NCBI GenBank assembly: GCA_049999805.1
Contig: JBNGIO010006281.1
Location: 108,687-172,686 of the forward strand
Reading direction: 5' to 3'
Length of the DNA: 64,000 nt
Source: Folioceros fuciformis
Taxonomy: Eukaryota; Anthocerotophyta; Anthocerotopsida; Anthocerotales
Part shown: one piece after another, positions 42,930 through 54,501 of the stretch
How positions within the stretch are numbered: the first letter of the stretch is position 1
Layout: every line of letters begins with the position of its first letter
Notes under the pieces: model-generated
The model's input: only the letters and a program-made list of their open reading frames with translations
What the model was told of the DNA's origin: nothing
Database searches by the model: none
Translations under genes and position numbers: made by a program

Positions 42930-45727
42930 GAGTATAAATCGTCTTGCACGTCGGGCTACTCAGCCCTTGGAGCTTGTCCACATTGATCTTTGTGGGCCAC
43001 TCCCTGTTCCTTCACTTGGTGGGGCTAATCATTTTATGACTGTTGTGGATGACTTCAGTCGTTATACTTTTGCTTACCCGCTTCGTTTGAAGAGTGACTC
43101 CTTCGGTGTATTTTCTCCCTTTGTTACTATGGCCGAGCTGCAAACTGGTTGCAAGCTGCGGTGCATTAGATCTGACAATGCTGGGGAACTTAACAATCAC
43201 CAGTTCAAGGACTTTTGTCAAGAGAGGGGGATCCTTCGTCAATTTACAGTTCCCTATACCTCTCAGCAAACTGGAGTTGCGAAAAAAGCCAATGGTGATC
43301 TTTTGGTCATGGCGCGAGCTATGCTCGCTCAATCCCAATTGCCTAAGTCCTTCTGGGCCGAAGCTGTCAACACTGCTGCTTATATCAGAAACAGGGTGCT
43401 TTCCAAGTCCGTTACCAGCCGGACTCCTTATGAGTGTTGGCATGGGAGTAAGTCCCTTATCTCTCATCTTCGTATCTTTGGATGCCCAGCCTATGCCCAT
43501 ATCCCTTCTCAGCTTCGAGACAAGCTCTCAGCTCGTGCTCGTAAGTTGGTATTTGTGGGCTATGGCGAGGATCGCAAGGCATACAAGCTGGTGGACTTGA
43601 ATACCCACACTCCGACATATGCATGCACTATCACCTTTGATGAGTCACGGCTAGCACATCTTGGACTTGCTTCTTTGGCTCTTGGTCCTGCCCCCGATGG
43701 TGCTTCTACCTCCGGCTCTCGTAGCCCTAGCTGGCCTGGTGACATTTACTTTGAGTTACATATTCAACCCTTCACTTTTCCTGACTCAGGTGTTCCTGTT
43801 TTTGGTTCCGTTCCTACTCCGCCTTTGGCTTCTTCACCTCAAGCCGGTCCTATTCCCATACTTCCTGCTCGAGAGGGGGAAGATGAACAAGCCATTGGGT
43901 TGCCCATGGATGAACCATTGGAAAATGAGGATGACTCCTTTGGTGTTCTTGAGACTCAAGCATCAAAGACATCGGTATCTCCACATTCCCCACCAAGCCC
44001 TGACCCTGTTCCTGAGCGTAGGTATCCCTTGCGTCAGCGACAACCACGTCACCTATGGAATGAAATACCCTTTGACTTGGAGTTCAATCAACCCGGCTAT
44101 ACAACCACTTCTAAAGGCCACTTTGATGTTTTTAGTGTTGCTCTTTCAGAGGGAGATCCTCTCACTTTGCAAGAGGCATATTCACGACCTGATGCAGCTA
44201 AGTGGAAGTTTGCCGTTGATGATGAATATAATTCNNNNNNNNNNNNNNNNNNNNNNNNNNNNNNNNNNNNNNNNNNNNNNNNNNNNNNNNNNNNNNNNNN
44301 NNNNNNNNNNNNNNNNNNNNNNNNNNNNNNNNNNNNNNNNNNNNNNNNNNNNNACACATGGACTCTGGTCAATCTGCCCAAGGGCAAGACAACTGTTAAA
44401 TGCAAGTGGGTTCTCAAAACTAAGTTCCAGGAGGTTGAGCCATGTATCCGCCACAAGGCAAGATTGGTGGCTAAGGGGTATAGTCAGAAAGAGGGAGTGG
44501 ATTACCAAGGCGACAAAGTTTACTCACCCGTCATTAAAGCTGCTTCCGTAAGAATGCTTCTAGCTTTATGTGCTGAGCTTAACTTGGAAATTTATCAGCT
44601 TGACGTCTGTACGGCCTTTCTATATGGTCACCTTAAAGAGGAGATCTACATGGATCAACCAAAGGATTATGAAGATAAGAAATTCCCTCACAAGGTGTGT
44701 AAACTACTCCGCTCAATATATGGACTTAAGCAAAGCCACGCTTATGGTACGAGAGAATGGATTCTTATCTCAAGAAGTTGGGGTTCGTCCAAAGTGAAGC
44801 AGATACTAACATCTATGTACTTCGTCAGGATAGCTCACTTGCACTTGTTGCCCTATATGTCAATGACTTAGTTATTCAAGGCAATACTGTTGAATTGGTC
44901 AACAAGATAAAAGCTGAAGAAGCAAAGAATTCGAGATGAAGGATCTCGGCAAAGTTAAATATATTCTTGGAATGCATGTACATAGAGATAGCACTGGAGC
45001 TATTTATCTTCATCAAGGACGATATGTAGCTGGTATGCTAAAACGTTTCAACTTGGAGAACGCACGAGTGGCAGCCACACTAGGTGCCGTTGGTGTTAAG
45101 CTCTCATCTGCTTCCTGCCCTCAAGCAGAAGAGGACAAGAAGGAGATGGAGACTGTGCCCTACCGCATGGGAGTTGGCACTCTCATGTTCTTGAGTAATC
45201 AGACAAGACCAGACATCTCAAACACCGTGAATGTTGTTGCTCAGTTCTTAGAGAATCCAGGGAGGGATCACTGGGTTGCTCTCAAACACATCATGCGGTA
45301 CCTCAAGGGTACTCAAAATTATGGCCTATGCTACAAACCTAGCGGAAAGAAGCGCCTCCTGCTTACATATTATGTGAATGCAGATTGGGCTTCGGATGCT
45401 GACACCCGGAAAAGTATCTCAGCATATTGCTTTCTTGCTGGCTCCACTATTGTTAATTGGTCTTGTAGAAAACAAGCAGCCATATCACTTTCATCAACAG
45501 AATCGGAGTACAAGGCTCTCACTGAAGCCACCAAAGAGGCTGAATGGGAAAGGAAGCTATGTAAGTATCTGGGTATGATGCAGGAAGGGCCAACAATACT
45601 TAATTGTGATAATATGTCAGCAATTGCTTTCGTTGCTAACCCCGTGTTCCATGCACGCACAAAACACATAGAGATTCAACATCACTATATTCGTGATGCT
45701 GCAGAAAGGGGAATAGTAAAGGTATAG
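42930..45727 (+). pseudogene. pol: copia pol: integrase, reverse transcriptase, RNase H (defective)
   Basis: Integrase begins abruptly at LARRATQPLELVHIDLCGPLP. The first two catalytic Asp (HIDLCGPL, IRSDNAGE) are kept, but the third acidic residue is lost: the usual VAE-R/K-x-N context reads GVAKKANG. A copia linker with the RYPLRQRQPRHLW signature follows. RT is cut by a 119-N gap and resumes at TWTLVNLPKGKTTVKCKWV; it runs through HKARLVAKGYSQKEGVDY and YQLDVCTAFLYGHLKEEIYM, shifts frame at about 44745, and its active site reads YVNDL instead of YVDDL. After another frame change (44936) RNase H is complete in sequence: NADWASD, SSTESEY, CDNMSAI, RTKHIEIQHHYIRD, then a stop at 45725. At least two frameshifts and two catalytic substitutions mean no active product. 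Confidence 0.9.
44235..44353. other. Assembly gap (119 N) inside copia RT
   Basis: 119 N between the IN-RT linker and the RT start; being not a round number, it may be an estimated size. Confidence 0.98.
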
Positions 45728-46109
45728 TATGTACCAACAGATGACAACACAGCAGATGTGCTGACCAAATCCTTGCCCAAGTTTAAACACTGCTTCCACA
45801 AAAAAGAGCTTGGATTAGTAGATTGTAGTAGCTTTATGACGCTAGACAAGTCACTCATATGGTGAGGCTTATCATCTTTTGTTCCATCACTTGAAGTTGA
45901 CAGTTGTTGCAGACAGCTTGCTTCTGCCCCGGCCACAACCGGTGTACTACTCCGTGAGCCGCTGGAGAGCCAGCCTCAACGCGAGGGAGTACGACCGCGA
46001 GTTGAGATAGGCGAGTGGAAGACTGTAGCACATTGCAAGACTCTGACAACGAGTGGTCTCCTTTAGTTTTACGGAGATGTCAAATAACTCAACATGTCTG
46101 AGAGGGAGA

Positions 46110-46332
46110 GTTAGAAATGGTGCAGACTGCGTTGGTTAAGGTCGACTAGACCAGACCCAATGTGGATTAGTCAAACTAGACTTAGCTAGTTGGTAGTTAG
46201 TTAACTAGCAGCCTAGTGAAAGGACACACCCCCTCGTAACCATCCTTTATAAGCCCACCTATGAACCAAACATATAATTTGTTAATAAAGCATCTGCTTG
46301 ATGCAAGACACTTCCGCATATGCATCTCTAAC
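46110..46332 (+). repeat. 3' LTR
   Basis: About 223 bp starting GTTAGA after a GAGAGGGAGA polypurine tract and ending TCTAAC, so the ends form a perfect 6-bp inverted repeat (rather than the common TG...CA). The right 115 bp match the 5' LTR closely; the left 110 bp have no counterpart at the 5' end. Confidence 0.8.
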
Positions 46333-46337
46333 TAGCA

Positions 46338-48734
46338 TCCCCTCACCACTACTTGCTTGATCATTCCTTATATCTCTAGGGAAGGGGTTCACGTTGTTCT
46401 TCAACTTGAGAAACTCCTCCTATTGCTTCCGTGCTCGACAGGCAAATTGTTTACATCTTCTTGCAGCTTCAGAATATAGACGACTTGTTGATCATCATAC
46501 AATATGTTGCTATAGACTTCCTTGCATCGAGGATCGTTTGCCCAGTCTGCGTCTAACTAAGATGTTAACTTGAGTTTGCTTGTGGGGTCACCTTTGTATG
46601 CGAGTCCTAGAGATTTGGTCCCCTTCAAGTAATGAAGCACTTCCTTGATGCAAGTCCAATGAGCAAGTCCAATGAGCTCATCCAGGATTTTACAGGTATC
46701 TAGAGGCAATGTTCACAACTTGAGCTATGTCGTGTCTTGTCCATATTGAAAGATAAAAAAGGCTGTCGACTGCTTCATTATAAGGTACTTGCTGCATCTT
46801 CTTAACTTCTTTAGGTGATGTTGGGCAATCTTTTGCAGAAACTTTCTCTCTTGTGGCGATAGGAGTGGACACACGTTTTGCGTCCTTCAAATTAGATCTC
46901 TCTAAGAGTTGATCCACATAGTGCTCCTGATGTATGAAGTATGAGTGATCTGCAAGGTTATGCTCAAACTGCACACCTAGGGCAAAACGGAGGGGTCCCA
47001 TGTCCACTTCTTCGTATTCTTTCAAAAGCTAGTGCTTTGCATGCTGAATGGAGAATATATCATTACCGAAAATGAAGTTGTTATCGACATACAAGATGAC
47101 GATGATGAACATAGTTTTATTCTTGAGAATGTACATACTTGTACCTGAGGTGAGTGAAGTGAAACCACGCCTCTTGAGACTAAGGTCGACCGTCTCATTC
47201 TAGACTTGTGCTAATTGTTTTAAACCATACAGGGAGCTTGCACACCTTCCTGGGATCTTTCACGAATCCTGGTGGTTGCGACATGTATATGTCTTCATGA
47301 AGAGTGTCGTAGAGGAATGTTGTCTTGACGTCAATTTGATGTATCTGCTGGCGATGTTGTGTTGCGAATGCTAATAGAATTCTTATGGAGGTTGATTTTA
47401 CCACTGGGCTGAAAAGCTGATTCTCCTCATAGTCGAAGCTGGGCACCTAGGTGAAGCCTCGGGCAACTAGTCGGGCCTTGAACCATGCTATGCTTCCATC
47501 AGGGTTGAGTTTCTTTCTGAATGTCCACTTGCATGAGATCGGCTTCCTCCCAGCGGGTTGGTGAGCCAGCTTCCATGTCTTGTTGGATATGAGTGAGTCA
47601 TACTCAGAATGGACAGCTATTGTCCATTCTGGAGTGTCGAGGGCTTCATCTATTCATAGGGGAACGCCTTGCATCTCCATAGCTGATAGTGCCAGGTGGA
47701 GGGCATGCTCAAGCTAATCTATATGAGGTTGAGCATTGGCAGGTACCTTTGGAGGAGCTGGTGCTTGGCGAGCAAAAGACTCTTGTGGGACATGAGGTGG
47801 GTGTCCCTACTCATGGCTCGGTGGCCAGGGACGTGTGAAGCGCCTCAATGTAGGGGGTGCCTCATGAATTGCTGCAGGTACCTCTAGAGGAGGTGGTGTT
47901 GGGTTTACTTCATGAGGGATGATGTCTAGAGGTTCTGGATAGAGTACTTGAGGAGGAATGAGCTGCACTGGTTGTTGAGGAGGTACTGGCTGTTGAGGAA
48001 CAAGTGCTGGTTATTGCTAAATTTCATCTGGAACTTGGAAAAAATCTGATACTTGGTTGTCAATGTCTTGCATGAAGAATCCGATTGTGAGTCATGGCAA
48101 TCACTTATTGATTATCACATAGCACATTGGTTGGTTTTGACAGATCCTTGTTGATATCTAGTAGGAATTGCGTGATTTACAATATTTCCTTTGATACTAG
48201 TGATGTGGCAGCATACTCCGCTTCCGTGCTCGACAGGCAAATTGTTTGCATCGTCTTACAACTCTAGAATACGGATGACTAGTTGATCATCATGCAATAT
48301 GCTGCTGTGGACTTCCTTGCATCGGGATCTCCTGCCCAATTTGCGTCCAAGTAAGATGTTAACTTGAGTTTGCTTGTGGGGTCACCTTTATATGCGAGTC
48401 CTAGAGACTTGGTCCCCTTTAAGTAACAAAGCACTCGCTTCACGCAAGTCCAATGGGCTCGTCCGGGATTTTACAAGTACTTGGAGACAATGTTCACAGC
48501 TTTAGCTATGTCATCTCTACACTTTCTGCATATTGCTGATCTTTGAGGCGTCACGTTGCTTGCTGGTGCGAAAGTCGCCAGAGTGCGTTGCCGAGGCATC
48601 GTGCAGTCCTTACGATCATTGACTCCCATTGAGGTTGGTTCGTCCGAGCTCCATCTCGCGAGATTAATGCAGACCACTCGTGCGGAGCCAAGGCACTGCT
48701 GAAGAACGGGGAAGGGTGTCGCTCTGATACCATA
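46338..48734 (-). mobile_element. Second copia element, minus strand, rearranged and decayed
   Basis: Read on the minus strand from the right: a primer-binding site TGGTATCAGAGC at about 48719-48730, a short unidentified piece, an RNase H fragment (about 48525-48070, with DANWAGD and LSSTEAEYAA), a Pro-rich IN-RT linker (about 48050-47700), RT (47700-46930; SCKWTFRKKLN, IDVKTTFLYDTLHEDIYMSQPPGF, LYVDNNFIF for the active site), and a second RNase H fragment (46900-46430). The two RNase H pieces (46430-46680 and 48225-48470) are clearly alike in DNA and lie in the same direction. RNase H upstream of RT is an impossible order for one element, so this is a recombinant of two copies. Many stops and frameshifts make it inactive. 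No matching LTR was found at the left end. Confidence 0.82.
48719..48730 (-). other. Primer-binding site of the minus-strand copia element
   Basis: Minus strand reads TGGTATCAGAGC, the exact initiator Met-tRNA complement. The LTR should therefore start just to the right (from about 48734), but no second LTR copy is present to define its length. Confidence 0.75.
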
Positions 48735-50467
48735 AAGCGGAGCGCAACGCAAAGGAAACAAGTGCTTTGTTGGTGAACAAGATGAGCTTAAGTACGCAGT
48801 TAAGTGCCCTAAACCCTAAACCCGTGTAGTTGCAAGTGTGTGAATTGTTTTGCTACATATCTATTTGCTACTATTAACTACCTAGGGTATGAGCCCAATC
48901 TAATCAAACACTGAGCCGTGCTCTAACTGATCCATGAGTGCCCAGCGCCACTCTGCTCCAACATCTATATCCTACTTGCCTAGTGATATTCCTACTATAG
49001 AGGGTAAGGGAACTACTCACTAGCCTTTTTTCCTATATCCTACTTACCTAGTCGGAGCCTATTCTAGATGTTGAGTGTCCTCATCCGTTTTTCTTTTCCT
49101 TTGTAGTTCTTTTCACCTTCAACTTACTTACCTTCTTTTGAATCTTTTTTTTGTGGTCGGAGTCTTCTCTCTCATACTCTCAACAGTAGCTCGATGAGCC
49201 AACATAATGTCAAGTCAATTTTTAAAGTGCCTAAACACCATATGTGAATGCCATACTAATTCCTATTAAGTTCTTATGTTTGCATTCAGTATGCATACAA
49301 ACCTAGCCTTAAAGGGACTTAGTATGTGTGTTTAGTAAACTTGGTAGCCATGACTAATGTGCAACCATGGTGATTGCCCAAGCTACAAACATTTTGCTTA
49401 CTTATAGCACGCAATAGTTTGCCCTCCACCGTGAGTGCGCAAGGCGCACATGTCTTGACTAAAGATCAGCTTGGCACTATGTTGAGCTTTTTACACCTTT
49501 CAAGCACGACGATGAGGCTAATCAGCTTTTGCTCTGGCTGACCACTTCGTAGTCATTGGAAACAAAGGACAAACAGAGGAGGAGAACATAGAGTTAGAGG
49601 ATGGAACTCAATCCCTTTCTCTAAGAAATTATTCAGGTTGTTGAGTCCATAACAATCCCAAAAGTGGAAGAACGTTAATATATGTGCTATCATTCTTAAT
49701 GCCTTTTAGCCTTGGCTTAGTGAAGAAACTAGATGCAGGTTGTTGAGTCCATAACAATCCCAAAAGTGGGAGAACGTTAATATATGTGCTATCATTCTTA
49801 ATGCATTTTAGCCTTGGCCTAGTGAAGAAACTAGATGCTTATATATAGTGTTGCTCAACTGTTATACTGCTTTGCCTCATTTTATATCTTATGGAATACA
49901 TATAAACCCATAAAGTATAAAATCTTTCAATTCGCTTACAGAAAATCGTACGCGAACCAAGAAAACTATGAAGATATGCTACGTCCTCGAAGGTCAAGCC
50001 CCAGACGGAGCTCTGCTCCTTCTGCTTTTTTGTTTGGTCTTTTGATGATGCTGGATCGAAGGTAAATGTTGGGAAAAGCCTATGTCAGAAGGGCTTGATG
50101 GTGCGCACTTCAACGCCATTGCTCACTTCAACTCCATTCCCTTCCCAACGCCAGCCCTAACCCTAAACGCCATGAAATGTTCATCTCTGCAAAAATGTTT
50201 TATGACAAGTGAGGATGGAGTTCACGTGAGAACGATCCTTCTGGCCGATATCGTCCAACGACTGTTTAGGAGAGTTTGCAGCGGTAAAACCCTTGAACAC
50301 AGCCCTTGAAAAAGTACCGACACAAAAGTTGTATCCCATACTCGTGACGGATTCATACTTCGCCAGAAAATGGACGTAGAGCAGCTGCATGTGATCTCCC
50401 TTGTGATGAGTAGGTGCGTGATACCGGGCTTGTGAAGACCAGCTGCACTAGATCGGGCTCCCTCGCG
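48735..50467. other. A+T-rich spacer between copia remnant and TOC34 copy B
   Basis: Starts with a presumed LTR of the minus-strand element. It contains telomere-like words at 48807-48823 and 50155-50167 and a 102-bp tandem duplication (49634-49837). No gene supported. Only the last about 30-40 bp before the TOC34 copy B start resemble the upstream side of copy A. Confidence 0.5.
49634..49837. repeat. 102-bp tandem duplication
   Basis: CAGGTTGTTGAGTCCATAAC opens both units (49634 and 49736). The two 102-bp units differ at only a few bases, so the event is recent. Confidence 0.92.
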
Positions 50468-52414
50468 ATGGCGGGGCCGGCGGTGAAGGAGTGGACCAGG
50501 CTGCAGCAGTTCCCCGTCGCTACTCAGACGGCGCTGGATGGTCTGCTCGCCAAGCTACGGCAACAGGTGCGGGGAGAACGATGAATGCCTGAAAATCTGT
50601 CCTTCATGTCCTCAAGTGTCCATAGAAAGATTCATGTATCCTGCATTGTCACGGCGGGTAGCTGCTGTGCGCAGTTTGTGAATTTGAGCACGGGAGAATG
50701 GGACTTTTGCAGGATGTGGATGCTCTCACTATTCTCGTACTGGGAAAGGGCGGAGTTGGCAAGAGCTCGACTGTTAACTCCATGATCGGGGAGAGAGTTA
50801 CCGTGGCCAGTGCGTTTCAGGTGAGGCCCTTGTGCCTGCGACGCTGGTTGGTAAATGGAATGGGCAGGGATTGGCGGAAGTTCCTGACACGTGACCTTCT
50901 CTGCGTATGCTTGCTGTGATAATCCAGGCAGAGACTCTGAGGCCGATTATGTGTTCTCGGTCAAGGGCAGGATTCACCTTGAACATCATTGATACTCCTG
51001 GTCTGGTTGAAGGTGGTTGCGTGAATGATCAAGCCATGGATGTCATTAGGAAGTACGACTTTCTTCACCACTCGTGACAGGTCCAGGTGTGAGGGACTTT
51101 TGGGTGTACCCTAGCCATGCATACTTATGGTCTCAGGCTGTCTAGTATCCCTAGCTGTGGGCATCTGGTAACCTCCAATCTAGGGTCTTCAAGGGCACAT
51201 TCTGAGAGGACCAGCACTAGTTATAGTATCAAAGGAGTCAATTGTTTTTCAGGCGGTTGTATCTACCGAAAAGACCTTAACTCTTAGACATTTTTTTCCT
51301 AGTTACTCCTGTGTGTGAGTATGCCATGGGTTTGCTTTGTCTAGTATTTCCTACGCTGTTACATGTATCTTGCCCTTTGAATGCAGGTTTCTCGTGGACA
51401 AGACCATCGATGTGCTGCTTTTTGTTGATCGGCTTGATGGATACCGGGTCGATAGCCTGGACAGACAAGTGATAAGGGCCATTGCCCGCGCGTTCGGGCC
51501 TCAGATTTGGCGATTGGCTGCGATAGTTCTTACCCATGCCCAATTTTCTCCTCCAGATGGAGTGAGCTACAAAGAGTATGTGACAAAGAGGTCTTCTGCT
51601 TTGGAGGCAGCCATCCGGCAAGAGGCTGGGTTCAAGAAGCATGAGCCTGAGGTGAGATTTTTTGAGCTTGCAACCTTATGCTTGACCATCGGTCTGTTAG
51701 AGGGGTGTGTGTGTGGGTTGCAGAGTGTGGTGTGCCCCTTATGTTTCCTGATCTGTTGTCAGGTACCCACAGTTTTAGTGGAGAACAGTAATCGATGTTC
51801 AACGAATGCAGAGGGAGAGAAGGTACGACTTTTCCTTGTATTGTACTTGTATCCTGTAGTGTGATGTGGGCGAATGTCTAAAGTTGGAACGTTGTAACTA
51901 ATGATACAGGTCCTTCCAGATGATACGGTCTGGCTTCCTCGGCTTGTGGAGCAAATCGTGGACATTGTGTCCAACGATACACCATCCTTGCTTATAAACA
52001 AGAAGCTGATAGAGGGCCCCAACGCAAATCAAAGGGGAAAGATTTGGATCCCTCTAATTCTTGCTGCCCAGGTAATTTTGTGCAGCAGCAGTAGTTGGTT
52101 TCATCTGCTGTTGAACTGAAAGTTTTCTAGTTGCTTGGCAATAAGTGGAGCTCATGTGTCGATCGTGATGTTTGCAGTTTTTCTTTATTTTAAACCCTAT
52201 TCGTAAAGCTATCCAGAAAGACAGAGAAAATGAGAGGCGATTTAGGCCTGTCTGGGAGGTGCGCGCGGAACAGCATATGCGCAGCTCGCTTCTGGAAGAG
52301 GAGCAGGCTGGGGAGCAAGCTCTTTCGGATGCACTCAAGCAGGATGATGATCTTGACCTTGCCGACCAGCTAGAAGACGATGACGACGACGTTGACTTTG
52401 GTGACGAGGACTGA
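50468..52414 (+). CDS. TOC34: TOC34 chloroplast import GTPase, copy B, seven exons
   Basis: Exons: 50468-50566, 50713-50820, 50928-51052, 51387-51651, 51763-51822, 51910-52071, 52178-52414; all phases agree, giving 351 residues. Every coding exon has the same length as in copy A (99, 108, 125, 265, 60, 162, 237 bp), and protein differences are few and mostly conservative (for example V/I after NSM, S/D before ALKQ). The GTPase motifs GKGGVGKS, DTPG and THAQ, the membrane anchor and the acidic tail DDDDDVDFGDED are all intact, so both copies look functional. Parts of the introns are still alignable (for example intron 4), while intron 3 differs in length (334 bp here, 308 bp in A). Role as for copy A: GTP-dependent receptor of the TOC complex in the outer plastid envelope. 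Confidence 0.93.
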
Positions 52415-52589
52415 AAGGAAATGTCGCCCGTTCACGAAGCGCTGTAGCAACTGCTTGCTGAGCAGTGACGTAATTTTGCAGGGAAGGAAAGCTTGGGCAC
52501 TGTTGAGTGTCGGGGGGCAGTAGCGACGATGTAAGTTAGTTTCTTCTTTGTGTCGCGGGGTATAATTCTTCGTCGCGGACTGTCCTTGA

Positions 52590-54478
52590 CTTCAGATTGG
52601 AGTAGAACACTTTTTGAGGACCACCGATTGTGTTATATTGTGTAGCCCCAGTCCAGGTGTACAAACGTTTCCGGCAACAGTCTGTGTTTAGGCAGCCAAG
52701 TCAATCTTTCCCAGTTCAACTGGAAGTCATGTTTGCCGCAGCCTAAACCCTAAACGAGTTTCAGATCATGTCAGTTTTATCCAAAAAGCGGCTCCATTCC
52801 GAAAGTCTGGAGGCCGGTCAAGCGGGCCTTGGTTCCACTGACACACTCCCACACCAAACGAGGGTACTTTTTTTTTGTCAATTGACTTTTAGTATTGGAA
52901 GGAAAATATTTTAACTTTATCATAATAAAAAAGAGTAAAACTTTTATCAATAAAAGAAGAAAAGGAAATGGATCTATCCTCAATAGAAAGGGGGACAAAA
53001 GAGGTATTTTTTAAAATCGAAAAAGAGATAGAAAGTCCCATCTACTCCAAAGATTGGAGGAACAACCTTACGGCCAAAGGTAAAAAGAGGTACTCTCCCT
53101 TGCAAATATCATTTTCAAAAATTACCTACTGCTTCCAAAATCTCATGATGTGGAATAACAAAAGGCCTACCTACCATCAGTGCTCAAGAAGCCGCTTGAC
53201 CTGCGCTTGTTGCTGTTCTAAAAACTGCATTGGCCAATGCTCGTTGCAAAGCAAAAGATACACGTTGTCGAAAGAAGGCCAATGAAGGACAATTAATGAA
53301 GGGCACTGAATCTAGTCCACTAGTTCCATGATCACTTTTGATTGCAAATATGAAAGCACCTAACATTGTTGGAGCTTAAAACATTTTCTTCTTGGTGCTC
53401 ATTGATGTCCTATACTCCACATTAGCTAACGCTTTATGCAGAGTGATGAATATCTTTTGCCTCAAGAAAGCAACTATATAAGAACGGGGAAGATTAGACT
53501 CTCTTGTTGCTGTTATAGGCTTTGGCATTTGCCTTGACTAATTTTTTCGCTAAGAATATGCCTTAACTAATTCCTTCGATGGCTAGGGGGATGCCTTCAA
53601 TGGCTAGGGGGATGAATGTATGGTTGTCTTGTATAGGAAAGTATTTTTGCACCTTGACCATTACTCAATCTTTTGCTGCCCATCTTGGAGGGTGCAATGC
53701 GCCCAGACATCATTGGCTTGGTCTGTCATATGTGATGGCCTGGCATGTCAGATGTTTCTCCTGTTTCTTCTCCAAAAACCGGAGATGGAGAAGAAATAGG
53801 AGAAACATCTAAAAGGCCAGGCCTCAGGAGCGCGACACCTGAGTCGCGCATTCCTCGGTAAACAAGGACTCGCTCCCGCGCAGCCAAGGCGCTCAGGACG
53901 GAGCGCTCTCGCCGGGCTGCAAATCAAGCACGCCTCCATGCCCGAAGGGTGCGTGCTGAAGAGGAGGCTCGGGGGTGCGCCATCTTCGTGCGAGTCGGGT
54001 GCCTATTTTTTGGTGGCCGATAAAGATGGGTGTGCCCTATGTGGAGGTCCGGCCGACCTAATGGCCACACCTACCCATGGCTGTCCACCAATCGGTGGAC
54101 AGGGGCGATATTTTCTATCCACAAATGCTAAGTTGTTTCAGTGTATCAAGATCTCCGCAGGTTGGCAATCCATTGATGACCAAGTTAGAGCCATCGTGGA
54201 TATGTACAAAATTCTTTCTGCCTACGTTCACGACAATCAATTTCATGCCCTTTCGCAACTTGAAAGGCAGTGTGTCAGTGGAACCAAGGCCCACTTGACC
54301 GGCCTCCAGACTTTTCAAATGGAGTCGGTTTTTTGGATCAAAACTGACATGAGCTGAAACTCGCGGCAAACGTTACTGGGAACGGTCTGCATTTAGGCAA
54401 CCAAGTTAATCTTTCCCAGTTCAACTGGACTGGGGCTACACAATATAACATACTCGGTGGTCCTCAAAAAGTGTTCTA
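52590..54478. repeat. Large imperfect inverted repeat enclosing a LINE-like fragment
   Basis: The left arm (about 52590-52850) and right arm (about 54264-54478) share, in opposite orientation, a segment with GTGTCAGTGGAACCAAGGCC and a segment with TAGAACACTTTTTGAGGACC (the latter belongs to the 3' flank of TOC34). Between them, a piece ending CTTTCCCAGTTCAACTGGA (52673-52724 and 54379-54427) is present in the same orientation in both arms, so the arms are themselves internally inverted. The enclosed 1.4 kb holds the LINE-like fragment and unrelated sequence. Confidence 0.7.
53013..53366 (-). mobile_element. Fragment of the LINE-like element (C-terminal domain end)
   Basis: About 270 bp (53013-53280) align with 1660-1925 in the same orientation, sharing GAAAAAGAGATAGAAAGTCC and TGACCTGCGCTTGTTGCTGT. 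On the minus strand it reads RQRVSFALQRALANAVFRTA, the end of the C-terminal domain of the element at 1.7-4.2 kb. Only this end is present. Confidence 0.8.
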
Positions 54479-54501
54479 AACTAAACCCTAAACCCTAAAC
54501 C
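54476..54501. repeat. Interstitial telomere-type repeat (CCCTAAA)
   Basis: CTAAACTAAACCCTAAACCC and one further unit follow the right arm of the inverted repeat directly. Confidence 0.85.

Larger units (their letters stand above)
40222..46332 (+). mobile_element. Defective Ty1/copia LTR retrotransposon
   Basis: A plus-strand copia-type element. The end of a 5' LTR (up to 40345) is followed at 40347 by TGGTATCAAAGCC, a primer-binding site for initiator Met-tRNA with one mismatch. A long leader (40360-41690), gag, integrase, reverse transcriptase, RNase H, a polypurine tract (about 46099-46109) and a 3' LTR (46110-46332) follow. The domain order IN-RT-RNase H defines copia. It is dead: gag has a TAG at 42301 and a frameshift, protease and the N-terminal integrase zinc finger are missing, and integrase and RT catalytic residues are altered. 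A 119-N gap interrupts RT. Its position between two inverted TOC34 copies is notable. Confidence 0.92.
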
